A DNA stretch of 64,000 nucleotides, from positions 1 through 64,000 of the forward strand of contig PLTA01000053.1 in NCBI GenBank assembly GCA_003164295.1. Direction: 5' to 3'. The notes beneath the pieces are model-generated. The model saw nothing but the letters and a program-made list of their open reading frames with translations, was not told the DNA's origin and did no database searches. The position numbers and the translations under genes are program-made. Position 1 is the stretch's first letter. Every line of letters starts with the position of its first letter. Below are positions 43,969 to 54,400 of the stretch, piece after piece. This DNA is from Candidatus Bathyarchaeota archaeon (lineage in GTDB: Archaea; Thermoproteota; Bathyarchaeia; Bathyarchaeales; Bathycorpusculaceae).

Positions 43969-45528
43969 CTAAATCTTGTAAACGCCCTCTCCCATCTCTT
44001 TCAAAACTATGCCTAAATCTTTTGTATCCTTATATTTAGTTAAGGCTGACCTAAGATCTAAAGTTGGTTTGCCATACAGTACATATTCCAAATAGGCTTT
44101 CTTAAACAGCAAGATAATTTCTCGTTCTTTACACTTGGATATTTTCTCCCTATAATTTTCTATAAAAACCTCACTTAAAACGCGCCAATTTCTATAAAAA
44201 CAGTCTGAGGTATAATCAAGCTTGAGCAAATCGTCAAGTGTAGAGTTTAGGCAGGAATCGCCGATATCGGCTAGACAACTGAGAATAAATTCAAGTTGGA
44301 AATATTCATTTGTGATTTCTGGGATTGAATACTCATACCAAACAGGCGGCATAACTTGTTCTATAAACTCAACTCGAAAACCCAAATTGCTGATAGCGAC
44401 ATAAACTCCGTTGTTTTCCTGGATAATAGATCCTATTTTATCAAGGATTTGTTGATCTGCCCGCTTTGTATTCACCACAAGGGTTCCTACTCCAGGAACT
44501 TGGGCGAATTCAAATTCAACATATTTTTCTAATAAAATTCTAAGTTTGTTCAGAGTAATGGCAGGCAAATTAAATGCTAAACTATAGTTAAAAAAATAAC
44601 CCGGATTTTCCCAAAAATAATGAGGCATAAACCAATCGGGATCTTTAGCCAATCTTTTTTCTATCCACTTCCGAATTGGGGGGTCACTCATATACTCAAG
44701 GAATATACTAAAAGTGCTATATGCTAAATCCAATTCTTTTACAAAGAAATCGTGAAGGGGTTGTACAAAGTATTCTCGTTCAGGAGTTTGCCCAGTACTG
44801 TAAACCGATGATTTGTAAACTTCATTACCCTTTAAGTTAAGATGTTTTTCCAAATAGTTTTTCCAAAAAAAGGTATATGCTTTTTGAGCCTCATCATTTT
44901 CTACAATTGGTTCATGAGCTCTTAGGCCTTTGAAACCACTCTTGTATAAAACCTGCCAATATACCATTTCTAAGATGTCAATAAATGCGGTAAGCCTCGA
45001 CCCCATCAGAGGCGGAATCTCGATGTTAATACTGATATTTTTATAGTTAGAATCTAAAAGGGTGTGAGCTATTTTCAATATGCCTTCCCTAACGAAAGTC
45101 TGCGTTAGAACTTCAAGCTTTTCAATAGGTAAAATATCCTTCCCTGAAACTGAAGCGATTATTTCTTTTTCCGTATCAAGATGAAACAGGACTTTTAATT
45201 CAGGATCTTTCAAGGGAGAATAGCACTGCCTCTCGAGAATACTTAATGCCTCGTTTCCTTTTTCGGATAAACATACTCGATTGTGGCGACCAGTTGAAAG
45301 GGCTTCTAAACAATCATTTTTCTGTAGCCAAAATGCCGCTGCTCTAAGATAGCGTCCTCCTACATTAGCATTTTTCGCTCTTAGATCAGAGATATAGGTG
45401 CCTGCGGTTCCATGCTTTCCAACAGATTTCAGAATTAAGAGAAATTTATGCATATCTTTCTCATTAAATTGTTCAACGGAAACATAACTGCTTAGTCGAG
45501 CGATTATCTTTTCTGTTTTCTCGTCCAT
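43969..45528 (-). CDS. large hypothetical protein with N-terminal winged helix
   Basis: 519 residues in an intact frame. The first 110 residues look like a winged helix ('MHKFLLILKSVGKHGTAGTY', 'YLRAAAFWLQKNDCLEALST', 'VCLSEKGNEALSIL'). The remainder is alpha/beta without a motif I can name and without membrane helices. Its start is 3 bases from the GTG of the divergent gene, so promoters would overlap. It could be a regulator or defence protein; no evidence decides. Confidence 0.65.
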   Translation of the reverse strand: MDEKTEKIIARLSSYVSVEQFNEKDMHKFLLILKSVGKHGTAGTYISDLRAKNANVGGRYLRAAAFWLQKNDCLEALSTGRHNRVCLSEKGNEALSILERQCYSPLKDPELKVLFHLDTEKEIIASVSGKDILPIEKLEVLTQTFVREGILKIAHTLLDSNYKNISINIEIPPLMGSRLTAFIDILEMVYWQVLYKSGFKGLRAHEPIVENDEAQKAYTFFWKNYLEKHLNLKGNEVYKSSVYSTGQTPEREYFVQPLHDFFVKELDLAYSTFSIFLEYMSDPPIRKWIEKRLAKDPDWFMPHYFWENPGYFFNYSLAFNLPAITLNKLRILLEKYVEFEFAQVPGVGTLVVNTKRADQQILDKIGSIIQENNGVYVAISNLGFRVEFIEQVMPPVWYEYSIPEITNEYFQLEFILSCLADIGDSCLNSTLDDLLKLDYTSDCFYRNWRVLSEVFIENYREKISKCKEREIILLFKKAYLEYVLYGKPTLDLRSALTKYKDTKDLGIVLKEMGEGVYKI

Positions 45529-45531
45529 TCT

Positions 45532-45825
45532 GTGAGCACCAAGCGGCGTAAATCTATTCTTAGTTGCTCATATACGTTTTCAGGTAAAACGGAGGGTAAA
45601 CGAGCGATAACAGAAAAAGAGCAGACAATTGCCGTTTCAACTCGCATAAGCAGATGCATGCTTCAAGGAGTCAAATCTATTCTTCCGAAAAGTTCGCACA
45701 TCAACACGGCTGATTACCTGAGAGACCTGATACGGCTTGACCTGAAAAGCAGAAAGCAAATAGCAGATTTAGAAATAAACCAAAAAATGATTTGTGTTTC
45801 AACGCAACAATCTTCTGGGAGTTAA
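45532..45825 (+). CDS. ribbon-helix-helix-like protein before the replication gene
   Basis: 97 residues as read from GTG, but the start is uncertain. The central part 'TIAVSTRISRCMLQGVKSIL' and 'NTADYLRDLIRLDLKSRKQI' has the strand-helix-helix pattern of RHH proteins. The gene ends just before the PrimPol start (ATG 45834), so it may control replication of the element. Confidence 0.55.
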   Translation: MSTKRRKSILSCSYTFSGKTEGKRAITEKEQTIAVSTRISRCMLQGVKSILPKSSHINTADYLRDLIRLDLKSRKQIADLEINQKMICVSTQQSSGS

Positions 45826-45833
45826 GTCAACAG

Positions 45834-48330
45834 ATGGAAAAAGCTAATGTTCTTCTGGCACAAGCACAGAACTATCATAGATTGGGCTTAGCTGTTCTGC
45901 CCTTTGTTATTGGTGTAGATGGCAAGAAGAAGCCTGCTGTGGACTCTTGGAAGCAGTGGCAATATAGAGCACAAACCAAGGAAGAGTTTGATGCACTACA
46001 CATTGAGAATTATAAACTATTTGGGGTTCTTTGTGGCTCGAAAATCAAGATTAACTGTGAAGAACTATTTTTCCGTCGTTGACCGAGATGTTAAGGGAGA
46101 AGACGCAAGACCGGAAACTTTGCAGAAAGGCTTGCAAGCCATTAACTCTATGAGAACTACGCAACACGAAAAAACTATGTCAGGCGGAGATCACCTGTTT
46201 TATTTATCAAAGCAACCAGTTAACGGTTGGAAGCCAAAAGGAACATGCCTTGAACTTTTGGGCAAAGGGAACTTGTGCATTATGGCTCCGAGTGAAGGCT
46301 ACTGCCGAAAGAACGATAACGACCCAACTGTGATAGAAAATGCTGAAGAAATGTTCCATGAAGCCCTTCTTTTTGCAGATTTAATAAAAACAAAAATTTC
46401 GAATGTTATGAATATTAGACCAGGGGAAATTGAAGCCTTGCCGGTCAGGCCATGCTTTGGAAAACTTATGAAACAACCATATTTAAGACATGTGGAAAAA
46501 GTCGCCTTGGTCTATGAATTCTATTTCACAGGTAAAACAAGAGATGAGATAAGGGTGATATTCCATGAAAACCATGCTTGGGAACCAGTACCTACCCATA
46601 ATTATGATCGAGATGAAACCAACCAAAGGTTAACTTACACTATAGCCAAGGCTTCAGAAGGAAAAAACTATCGATATAAGAGAGAAACGCTGCAAGAGCA
46701 AGGTATTTGTTTTGCTGAATGTTTGCTTTTAAATTGCCCAGACTGTCGCAAATCGCTTCAAAACTCAGAAACGCCACAAAATTATGAGCGCTTTTGTGAT
46801 GTCCACGGTCATTTCAAGCCTGCGCTCGTGGCACAATGGCTTAAGAATAATTATAACTTTAAGACAGATAGAAGAACAGAAATCTTGTACTTTTACGATC
46901 AAAAAACTGGTTGTTGGCAACAAAATGGAGAAATCTTTGTCCAAGAGATTCTATCGATAATTTTAGGGACAGAAAATCGGATGAGTTATTTTAGCAATGT
47001 CTTACATGACCTAAAAGGCTTAACGTTTCAAGAATTAACATTCAGCAAAAAAATAGCTTGCCTAAATGGATTATTAGATTTGGAAGCGGTGAACCCTACG
47101 CTAAGCGCGTTTTCTCCTGAAGAGATGCCTTTTCACTCGATCCCTGTTACTTACGATAAAGATGCTAAATGCCCAAGTTGGCAGCAATTTATTACGCAAG
47201 TCTTAACTCAGGACGATATTCCAACACTTCAGGAATGGTCGGGTTACTTACTCTTACCTGATTATCGCTTCCATAAGCTCTTGTGGCTACATGGCGAAGG
47301 CAGAAACGGAAAAGGCGTTTGGCAACGTACAATGGAGGGCATGTTGGGCGAAGATAATCTTTCGAGTGTAGGATTAGAAGAATTTGACGGAAGTCATCGC
47401 TTTGCTTTAAGGCAACTATATGGAAAGCTCTTCAATCCATGTACCGAACCATCAACAAACCGGATTATGCAAACTCCGCTTCTAAAAAAAGCTACTGGAC
47501 AAGACACCATCGAGGCTGAAGCAAAATGTACACAAGCGCGGGTAAAATTTAGGAATTACGCCAAGATAAAAGTCATTGCTAACAAGTTCCCCAAGAATAA
47601 TGATATAACGACCGCTTTTAAGGAACGGAGATTGTTTCTTAAATTTCCCAATGAATTTACAGGCGGGAAACAAATTCAAAACTTAGAAAATTCATGGCTG
47701 ACAGAGAAACAGGAAAAGAGTGGGATTCTAAACTGGATGATTGAAGGTTTAAAACGATTACTTTCACAAGGGCACTTTTCGGAGAGTAAAACTCAACTGG
47801 AAACCGAAATTGAATTCCAGCGGGCAAGCGATACGATAGGTGCATTTCTAACCGAACTAGGAATAATCGACAGAAACATGGTTACGACAAGAACAGATGC
47901 ATATGAAGCATACAAAAACTATTGCGATGTCATGGGACTGGATCTTGAAAACGAAAAAAGATTTGCTGCAAGGCTGAAGGAAACAGCAAAGATAAGCGTG
48001 GCGACGATAAGCAAACCTAAACGTGAGAGAGCTTGGAAAGGATTAGGCTTGAAGAATCTAAATGATGATGGAAGTGTAACAATTGTAACAGATGTAACAG
48101 ATACCACATTACCGACAGTTTTAATGAGCGCAACTAAACTAAAAGGAGAAGGTGTTACAGCTGTTACATCTGTAACGACCTACTCTAAACGTTATTGCAA
48201 TGATGAATGCAGAAATTTTTGTACTCAGTTCTGTTCAGCACCCAATCCTTTTGGTAGGTCAGACAACGCTGAAATTCCATTGAAATGCCCAGGATATAAG
48301 TATGTAAATGACAACGAAGAGGCTGCTTAG
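45834..48330 (+). CDS. PrimPol plus SF3/D5-like helicase replication protein, one frame break
   Basis: The N-terminus reads 'YHRLGLAVLPFVIGVDGKKK' with 'SWKQWQYR', the start of bifunctional primase-polymerase domains. 'VVDRDVKGEDARPE' carries the metal Asp residues but is in another frame, so a one-base shift lies near 46050. The C-terminal half is a D5/SF3 helicase: Walker A 'LWLHGEGRNGKGVWQ', then 'ANKFPKNNDITTAFKERRLF', which includes the sensor and Arg-finger region. Joined length is about 830 residues. It should initiate and unwind at the element's origin. The C-terminus has repeated cysteines. Confidence 0.85.
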
Positions 48331-48333
48331 TAG

Positions 48334-48510
48334 ATGTTCCAAGCTATTGTTATTTCTCACAATGATAAAACAGGCGATTTTGGTTCTTTGTTGGCTATTG
48401 CTCGCTCCGAGGCTTGCAGGCGAGAGCAGGTTAAGGAGAATCCAAAGATTAGGGCTTTGGTGTATGTGGCTGAATTGGGTGTCTATTGTGCTGTTTACGA
48501 GGTTTCTTAG
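48334..48510 (+). CDS. 58-residue hypothetical protein
   Basis: ATG 48334 is 3 bases after the replication-protein stop codons. It reads 'MFQAIVISHNDKTGDFGSLL' and continues 'AIARSEACRREQVKENPKIR' to a TAG at 48508. Good coding character and tight spacing suggest an operon with the helicase gene. Not recognised. Confidence 0.6.
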   Translation: MFQAIVISHNDKTGDFGSLLAIARSEACRREQVKENPKIRALVYVAELGVYCAVYEVS

Positions 48511-48513
48511 TTT

Positions 48514-48933
48514 ATGGTTGCGGTTCAGGGTCAAGATAGGTTCTCAAACTCCGCTTCTAAAGGCGTCAACATAAGAAAGACCAAAACTCAATTGGCCTTA
48601 GTTCAGAAACAGATGCAGGATTGCCTCAATCAGTTAGGCATAAATTTGGTTGTTCTGTGGAAGCCGGATATATCGAAAAGCGTTCACGGCGAAATCAAGG
48701 GCAATGTTATTTTTCTCTACGAGTCTATGAAAGCAGAAGCCTGGAGCACGCTCACTCACGAGGTCACTGAATATAAGCTACAGGCTGTTACACGACCCTA
48801 TAGAATCTTAATCAACAACTTGATCGAGACAGTTGAAAAGTCGATTTATGCGGAAAAAGAGCAGTTTATCGATTTTCTGCCGAAAATGATAGAAGTCATA
48901 AAAGAAAACCGGTCAGGAGAAAGCAACGTTTGA
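48514..48933 (+). CDS. small protein with HExxE-like motif
   Basis: 139 residues starting 3 bases after the previous gene. 'GINLVVLWKPDISKSVHGEI' and 'AWSTLTHEVTEYKLQAVTRP' are notable: H-E-x-x-E in a helix might bind a metal, as in small metallopeptidase-like proteins of archaeal elements. The rest is helical. No enzymatic function can be assigned. Confidence 0.6.
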   Translation: MVAVQGQDRFSNSASKGVNIRKTKTQLALVQKQMQDCLNQLGINLVVLWKPDISKSVHGEIKGNVIFLYESMKAEAWSTLTHEVTEYKLQAVTRPYRILINNLIETVEKSIYAEKEQFIDFLPKMIEVIKENRSGESNV

Positions 48934-49154
48934 ATGCAAATAGAGTTAAGAAAAAAATCCCTGCCCTGCTGATTGATGGCGATAGCAGCCAAAAAGCTAA
49001 TTACAACAAGTTTATGCGTTTACGATACGGTTTTGGTCAGTTTCAGAAAAGAAATCCTCAAAGATGCAGCGACCTAACTAATAAGCTGATAAATGTTTTA
49101 AAAGAGATTGATCAAGAGATTCAAGAAACCGTTTCAGAACCCAAGAATCTGTAA
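48930..49154 (+). CDS. small hypothetical protein
   Basis: 74 residues from TTG overlapping the previous stop by 4 bases. Basic N-terminal half, acidic C-terminal helix ('INVLKEIDQEIQETVSEP'). Last gene of the run that starts with the PrimPol-helicase. Not recognised. Confidence 0.5.
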   Translation: MNANRVKKKIPALLIDGDSSQKANYNKFMRLRYGFGQFQKRNPQRCSDLTNKLINVLKEIDQEIQETVSEPKNL

Positions 49155-49316
49155 CCACTTCGTTTATGTTTCATGCTTAGAACAGCGCACAGCAACTTTT
49201 GGGTGAAGGATGTGGATAGAGAATAGCTTGAAGCATGCGCTACCCCGCCAAATTAAGCGCGGAAGATATAGCATCTTAAAAAATTATTTGTGTTTACTTG
49301 TAGACCAATTTACCGT

Positions 49317-51065
49317 TTAGCTCCTGGGGGGCAAACGCACAATAAAAGTTGTTCCTTTACCCTCTTGGCTCTCAAATGAGACGGTGCCGCCTAACGCTTC
49401 AGTCATACGCTTGATAACTGCTAAGCCGAAGCCTTGACCCTTCGCTTTTGTCGTGAACATGGGCGTAAACAACTTGCCTTTTACTGCTTCGGGTATGCCA
49501 ACGCCAGTATCCTTAACACTTATGACAACATCGTTTGCCTCTTTGTAAGCATGAATGGTTAGTTGACCGCCTTTAGGCATGGCTTGAACAGCATTATTAA
49601 CCAAATTGTACATAATGCGATTTATGAAAGTAGAGTCAGCAACAACTTTTTCAGCGTCAACTCTAACATTTACTTCAATGTTATCAGGCAAACCGTTTTT
49701 GACTATTAATTGGTCAATTATGAGTTTTAAGTTGGTTTCTTCGGCATTTGGTTTAAGCGGTCTGGCAAAGTCTTGCAGATCAGCAACAATCTTGTTGATG
49801 TAGTCTACATTCTTCTCGATTTCTGCGAGACTTTCTAAAGCATTGTTCTTCTCGTCGCTCACAGGCAGAGAAGCCAATTCTGCTCTGGCCAAATACAAAT
49901 CGCCAGTTATCGCCTGCAAAGGGTTACGGATATCATGCCCAACCATGGCAGCAGTTTGACCAATAGTCGCCATGCGCTCAGAATCTTTAAGCATCTTGGT
50001 TCGCTCCTCAACAAGCCCCTCCAAATGTTCAGAGTGCATCTTCAACTCTTTTTCATTTTCTTCCAGCATCTCAAGCATTTTACTGTTGGCTAAGGCAACC
50101 GAGGCAATTTCTCCAAACGCCATTGCCATTTCGGCATCACGTTTGGTGAATCCACCCAGTTTATTAGCTAATCCGATTACCCCGACCGGTCTCTGTTCAA
50201 TCATCAATGGTGCAAACAATACACTCTTGAGTTGCACATGACCATCAGGCATAAATTTCTTCCATTCACTTTTGTTAAAATCATTTTCAACTGCCACTTT
50301 CCCAGAGTTGTACGCTTCAGCGCGGAGTCCACGAATAGGCATCGGAAGCGAAGGATCAACCGTGCAAGGAAGCCCGCCCGCATCCAAAAACAAGACGTCG
50401 TTTTCTCTTCCGTTATCACTTAAGAGGGCAACATAGCCGGCTGTGGCTCCAATTAGTTCTTTGGCGGCGTCAAATATTGCCCGCGCCGAATCCGGAAATT
50501 CTTTGTTTTGCAGAACTGCTTTTGATGATTTCAATAGAGCTGAAATCTCAGACTCACGCCGCTTTGAATCTTCAAGAGAGTTAGATACCTCTTGCTCCAT
50601 TTTCTTGCGTCCGGTAATGTCTTCGAATACGGCAGCAAAATATCCCTTCTGCGGGCAATATGCAGAAATTGAAAACCACTTGCTTAAAGGCTTAAAAAAT
50701 ATGTCAAATCTCTCTTCTCTACAGGTTAACGCGACTCTACCATAGATTTCAAATAATTCAGGGTTTGCTTTTTCAGTTCCCGGTATCGCTTCCGTAACTT
50801 TTTTTCCAACAACAGCTTCTCTTTTCAGACCAGTTAACCGTTCAAACGCGGCATTAATTTCAAGATATACAAAATCAACAGGATTGTTCTGTTCATCAAA
50901 TATCATTTGGCAAAAAGCAAAGCCATCTAACATGTTCTCAAACAAAGAACGATATTTTTTCTCAGAATCACGAAGCGCGATTTCTGACTTACCTATCTTA
51001 GTTTTTGCTTGAGTAAGCGGTGCAAACTTTTTGTGTTCTAAATTGTCTCGCGTATTTTTAGGCAA
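49317..51065 (-). CDS. PAS-GAF histidine kinase
   Basis: 582 residues, no membrane helices. A PAS domain (about 30-155) has 'KKYRSLFENMLDGFAFCQMI', a GAF domain (about 180-330) has 'LKSVLFAPLMIEQRPVGVIG'. HisKA has the phospho-His in 'AAMVGHDIRNPLQAI', and HATPase shows the N box 'IMYNLVNNAVQAMPKG', G1 'VKDTGVGIPEAV' and G2 'KGQGFGLAVIKRM'. All catalytic boxes are intact. It is a cytoplasmic sensor kinase. It is divergent from a second kinase of the same HisKA type. Confidence 0.92.
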   Translation of the reverse strand: MPKNTRDNLEHKKFAPLTQAKTKIGKSEIALRDSEKKYRSLFENMLDGFAFCQMIFDEQNNPVDFVYLEINAAFERLTGLKREAVVGKKVTEAIPGTEKANPELFEIYGRVALTCREERFDIFFKPLSKWFSISAYCPQKGYFAAVFEDITGRKKMEQEVSNSLEDSKRRESEISALLKSSKAVLQNKEFPDSARAIFDAAKELIGATAGYVALLSDNGRENDVLFLDAGGLPCTVDPSLPMPIRGLRAEAYNSGKVAVENDFNKSEWKKFMPDGHVQLKSVLFAPLMIEQRPVGVIGLANKLGGFTKRDAEMAMAFGEIASVALANSKMLEMLEENEKELKMHSEHLEGLVEERTKMLKDSERMATIGQTAAMVGHDIRNPLQAITGDLYLARAELASLPVSDEKNNALESLAEIEKNVDYINKIVADLQDFARPLKPNAEETNLKLIIDQLIVKNGLPDNIEVNVRVDAEKVVADSTFINRIMYNLVNNAVQAMPKGGQLTIHAYKEANDVVISVKDTGVGIPEAVKGKLFTPMFTTKAKGQGFGLAVIKRMTEALGGTVSFESQEGKGTTFIVRLPPRS

Positions 51066-51486
51066 GAAAAATAATCAGTCCTTTTATTTTAAAAAAATAG
51101 TACCGTACTTATTTAAAAACTTTCTTAAATCAAAAAAACTCAGATTAACCCCTAGCGAACTATTTAGATTTTTATCAAAATTCTGAAATTGGAAAAACGT
51201 ATAGAGAATATAGTAACCCATACGTGTAAGGTGCAAAGGTATTATGCTAAAAACAACATTGTTTTCAGCAGTGAGCCAGGAAGCTTTGAAGGCTTAGATT
51301 ATACTACTAGGCAGTTTGTATTATGCAGGCATGCTATATGCGTCCTGCCCATTTTTACGGGTCTTCTTGAAATCAAAATATCCCAATGAAACAAGGAAAA
51401 TTATACCTTTCATTTGACTCTAATTGTGAAAACTTATGCTAAGTATTCTTAATTCATAACAAATTTATTATCAATTCATTATCTCT
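51066..51486. other. divergent regulatory region between two kinase genes
   Basis: 421 bases with many A/T runs and several TATA-like strings (for example at 51150-51175 and 51455-51475). A short plus-strand ORF at 51189-51389 shows no family resemblance and is not called. Confidence 0.4.
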
Positions 51487-54400
51487 TTGAATTGGGTATC
51501 ACAAATACAACCTGTCAATCAGGACAAAATAGTTGTCGAAGTAGTTGATTTGGCGCCCTATAACAAAAGAGACGTCATACGAGTTCTACATGTTGACGAT
51601 GACCCATCTATTCAAGAGATTTCAAAACTGATTTTAATGGATATGGGCAACTTTGACATTGATAATGCATGCTGTGTTGATGAAGCCTGCGAGAAACTAT
51701 CAACTGGACAGTATGATGTTGTAGTTTCTGATTATGAAATGCCCCAGAAAAACGGATTAGACTTTCTAAAAGAAATAAGAGAGCAAAAAAACGATGTTGC
51801 CTTTATCATTTTCACTGGAAGAGGCAGAGAAGACGTTGCAGTTAAAGCTTTGAATTTGGGCGCTGACCGCTACCTCGACAAAAATGGTTCACCAGAAGCT
51901 GTTTACTGCGAATTGGCTCATGCAATTAACAAGATTGCGGAGCGAAAGAAGTCAAAAAAAGCGCTTGCCCAATCAGAGTTGAATTATCGTAGAGTGGTTG
52001 AGAAATCGCTTCAGGGAATATTAATTACTCAAACTTCTCCGCTGCGACTGGTTTTTGCCAACGAGTCCATGGGAAACATTTTGGGCTATTCTATTGAAGA
52101 GTTGAAGTCACTTTCGCCCCTAGGAATTGCAGGACTAATATATAACGAGGACAAAGCTGTTTTCTTTAGCCGTTTAGAAAGCCGTATACATGGGGAGCCA
52201 TCGGACGCAAGCCTTGAGTTTAGGGCAGTGCGAAAGAACGGTTCAATAGTTTGGCTGGAAGCATTTGCAAGCCGCATTGAATATATGGAGGAGCCGGCGG
52301 TGCAGGGCATGTTTTTGGATATTAGTGCGCGCAAGAAATCTGACCAAGTTCTAAGAGAAAAGGAAATGCGGTATCGAGAGTTGGCAGATTCTTTGCCCGA
52401 TATTGTTTTTGAGATAGACCTAAACGGAAAGTTTACTTTTCTTAATCAAAGAGCGTTCGAAATCACAGGCTTTACTCGAGAGGATTTTGAAAAAGGCTTG
52501 AATATTTTTCAGCTCGCCAATCCAGAAGAAATGCAGAAAGGACTGGAAAATATCCAGAGATCACTGGACGGAAAAAGCCATGCTCCTACCGAGTACACAA
52601 TTACGAGGAAAAACGGAACCACCTTCACCGGACTCATCAGGGCATCTCGGTGTATTTCCGAAAACAAAGTGATCGGGCTTAGAGCAATAGTTATAGATAT
52701 AACCGAAAACAAGAAAAACGATTTCGAAATAAAGCAGAAAAACGAGGCTCTTGAAAGAGTATCGGAAAGTATTGGTTCTGGTTTAGCTGTTATCGGCAAG
52801 GATTACAGTGTCGTTTGGGCTAATAAGTATCTGATGGATTTGGGTGTTGCTCCAAACAAGAAATGTTATCAGAATTTTAATAAATCAGATACGATTTGCC
52901 CAGATTGCGGCGCAAAAAAAATCTTTGAACAGAATGCATCTCTTGCTGTACATGAATATAAAACGATAAACTCAAAAGGTGAAACTGTCTGGATCGAATT
53001 AAGAGTCACTCCTCTCAAAGACAAAGATGGAAACGTGACAGCCGCATTAGAACTTGCAGTTCCAATTACCGAACGCAAGCTCATGCAACATGCTTTGCAG
53101 GAAAGTGAAGAGAAATTCCGGACCATAACAAGTTCAGTTAAAGACGCTATTATCTTGGTCGACGATGAAGCCAAGGTTGTTTATTGGAATCCAGCTGCCG
53201 AGAAAACGTTTGGCTACTCAAATGTTGAAGCAATTGGCAAAGATGTCCATGAACTGATCGTTCCCAAAACGATGTGCAAGGAAGGCAGAGAATGCATTAA
53301 AACTAGTGTTCAACAGTTTGCCAACACGGGAAGCGGCGCATTCACGAATGGTAATGTTGAATTGCAGGGACAAAGAAGGGACGGCACCGAATTTTCAGTT
53401 AATATATCTTTAACCCCGATTAAGTTGCGGGGAAAATGGAGTGTAGTCGGCGTCGTAAAGGACATCACCGAGAGAAAACAAGCCGAGCAGAAGCTCCAAG
53501 CGGCTGAGAAACGTTATCATGCTTTGTTTAATGAGGCACCTTTAGGAGTTCTAGTTATCGACCCTCAAAGTACAAAGCCTGTTGAATTCAATGATGTAGC
53601 CCACATTCAACTAGGTTACTCCAGAGAAGAGTTTTCAAAACTGTGCATTTCAGATTTTGTAAAAGACAAACCTGACGAAATAAACGCTTATATAGCCAAA
53701 ATGTTGCAGGAAGGAGGAGACGAGTTCGAGACCAAACACAGCACCAAAAACGGCGAAATCAGAAATGTTCTAGTTAACACCAGAGTAGTTGAATTGGAGG
53801 GCAAACTGTTTCTCTACTGCGTTTTCCACGACATAACAGAGATAAGAAAAGTTCAAGAAGCCTTAATGGAAAGCGAAACGCAATATCGTCAACTAATTAA
53901 CGTTGCGCAAGAGGGCATTTGGGCGCTGGATAACAAATGTCAAACTGTTTTTGTTAATCCACAAATGGCGAAGATGCTGGGATATAGCGAGAGTGAAATG
54001 GTTGGGAAAAACCTTTTCGAATTCTTAGATAAGACGTGCATCGAGAAGGCTAAACAAGTTCTTGGACAATTCAAACAAGACGCCAAAGGACATTTCGATT
54101 GCGAGTTTACTCGTAAAAATGGATCCCGCATCTACGTCACTATCGCAGTTTCCGAATTTAAGGATGATGAGGGAAAACCTTCAGGGACGCTTATGATGGT
54201 TTCAGACATTACAGACCGCAAAGTTTTGGAAGCAAAAGTGAACAACTATTCAAAACACTTGAAGAGCATGGTTGAATTGAGAACCACCCAGTTGAAGGCT
54301 GCTAATGAACAACTCGTCAAGTCTGAACGTTTAGCGGCTATAGGTGAATTAGCTGGCATGGTTGGGCATGACCTGCGAAACCCGCTAACAGGCATCAAAA

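Noticed and set aside
48308..48574. Plus-strand ORF rich in Leu
   Set aside because: It is an out-of-frame shadow of the better supported ORF at 48334-48510 and the start of the next gene.
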